The position numbers and the translations under genes were made by a program. Shown here piece after piece: positions 6,625 to 7,309 of a stretch of DNA of 7,309 nucleotides (position 1 is the first letter of the stretch; every line of letters starts with the position of its first letter). The notes beneath the pieces were generated by a model. It searched no databases and had not been told where the DNA came from. It saw only the letters and a program-made list of their open reading frames with translations. Source of the DNA: Bacteroidales bacterium (GTDB lineage Bacteria > Bacteroidota > Bacteroidia > Bacteroidales > UBA932); NCBI GenBank assembly GCA_017429885.1, contig JAFROA010000149.1, positions 1 through 7,309 on the forward strand. The letters are read 5' to 3'.

Positions 6625-7309
6625 ATGGACAAAAGAGTAGTTATCACAGGTATGGGCGTTATCTCCCCCGTGGGAAATGACGTGACCACATTCTGGAAAA
6701 ACCTTTGTGACGGTTACTGCGGTATCGAAGTGATCGAGAGCGAGGACACAGAGCAACTTCCGGTGAGGATCGCCGGAAAAGTCAAGGAGTTCCACGCCGA
6801 GGATTACGGAATGGACAAGCCATTCATCCGCAAGCAAGACTTGTTCACACAATTCGGCGTCGCGGCGGCTTACCAGGCTGTCAAGCAATCTGGCCTTATT
6901 TCCGATGGAGAAGGTAAGAATATCGATCCTTTCAGATTCGGCGTCTATTTCGGATCCGGGATAGGTGGGTTCGCAACCCAGTACAGGGAAATGGCCAAAA
7001 TGATAGATGACCCTTCAGGGCAATGGATATCACCTCTTTTCATCCCTACGATGATTTCCAACATCGCCGCAGGTCAGATCGCCATTCTGAATCATGCCGA
7101 AGGCCCCTGTCTTGACATCGTGACAGCTTGCGCGACATCCACAAACGCCATGGGAGAGGCCTACAGGGCCATCAAGCACGGTTATGCCGACGCAATCATC
7201 ACCGGTGGCAGCGAGAACGCCACTATCCCGATCGGCATCGCCGGATTCGCCAACCTCAAAGCTCTCTCAAGGTCAACTGATCCTAAATACGCCTCGCTTC
7301 CATTCAACG
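6625..7309 (+). CDS. fabF: 3-oxoacyl-ACP synthase II (KAS II), 3'-truncated by the window edge
   Basis: The first 228 residues of a FabF/FabB-type condensing enzyme, about 55% of the usual 410-420, with the rest beyond the right edge. The start MDKRVVITGMGVISPVGND is typical. Visible signatures are VRIAGKVKEF, the FxQFGVAAAYQA helix, FGSGIGG (109-115), the dimer-interface region ISPLFIPTMISNIAAGQIA, and the active-site nucleophile C169 in TACATSTNAMGEAYRAI. The two catalytic histidines and the conserved lysine expected later in the protein fall outside the window. KAS II extends acyl-ACP with malonyl-ACP in the cytoplasm. Following KAS III in the same direction, it probably works in the same chain-building process. 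No acyl carrier protein gene lies between them. Whether this is the main FabF of the cell or a second copy for a specialised lipid cannot be told from this part. The frame stays open to the edge, with no stop or frameshift. Confidence 0.9.
   Translation, partial: MDKRVVITGMGVISPVGNDVTTFWKNLCDGYCGIEVIESEDTEQLPVRIAGKVKEFHAEDYGMDKPFIRKQDLFTQFGVAAAYQAVKQSGLISDGEGKNIDPFRFGVYFGSGIGGFATQYREMAKMIDDPSGQWISPLFIPTMISNIAAGQIAILNHAEGPCLDIVTACATSTNAMGEAYRAIKHGYADAIITGGSENATIPIGIAGFANLKALSRSTDPKYASLPFN

Overview
The window looks like a chromosomal segment from a member of the Bacteroidota, probably Bacteroidales, with fairly balanced base composition. Three things support this. The gene families are typical of the phylum: a large DUF2723/GT117 membrane protein, a DUF4293 membrane protein and a membrane-anchored LytTR regulator. 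Shine-Dalgarno sequences are not evident before the starts. Most intergenic regions contain a -7 box of the Bacteroidota form TAnnTTTG; the identical octamer TATATTTG occurs before three different genes. I see no mobile element, CRISPR array, rRNA or tRNA.

Layout, left to right. Positions 1-40 hold the first 13 codons of a leftward gene that runs off the left edge, possibly the Bacteroidota SUI1-like translation factor. A compact divergent promoter (about 41-111) separates it from a 1027-residue rightward DUF2723/GT117 protein (112-3195), a predicted polytopic glycosyltransferase. Five bases beyond its stop, a leftward DUF4293 four-helix membrane protein ends (coding 3623-3201). A 66-bp divergent spacer leads to a rightward uridine-phosphorylase-like enzyme (3690-4559). 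Its last 24 bases overlap, tail to tail, the end of a leftward gene for a four-helix membrane protein with a C-terminal LytTR DNA-binding domain (5423-4536).

A 188-bp divergent spacer (5424-5611) follows and is the most information-rich non-coding stretch. It holds a -7 box for the LytTR gene, a well-spaced -33/-7 promoter for the next gene, and three copies of a 10-bp direct repeat (TTCGCCACAA and a variant) that begin exactly 20 and 40 bp apart. To the right lie a complete KAS III (FabH-type) ketosynthase (5612-6559) and a KAS II (FabF-type) ketosynthase (6625 to the right edge, truncated). The latter is preceded by its own -7 box.

Functionally, the window combines envelope biogenesis (predicted protein glycosylation and fatty-acid or polyketide-like chain initiation and elongation), nucleoside salvage and one regulator. 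Most genes are ordinary for the phylum. The most testable new idea is that the membrane LytTR protein binds the 20-bp-phased repeats between its own gene and fabH, controlling itself and/or the ketosynthase pair. I found no strong evidence for a wholly new biological system.
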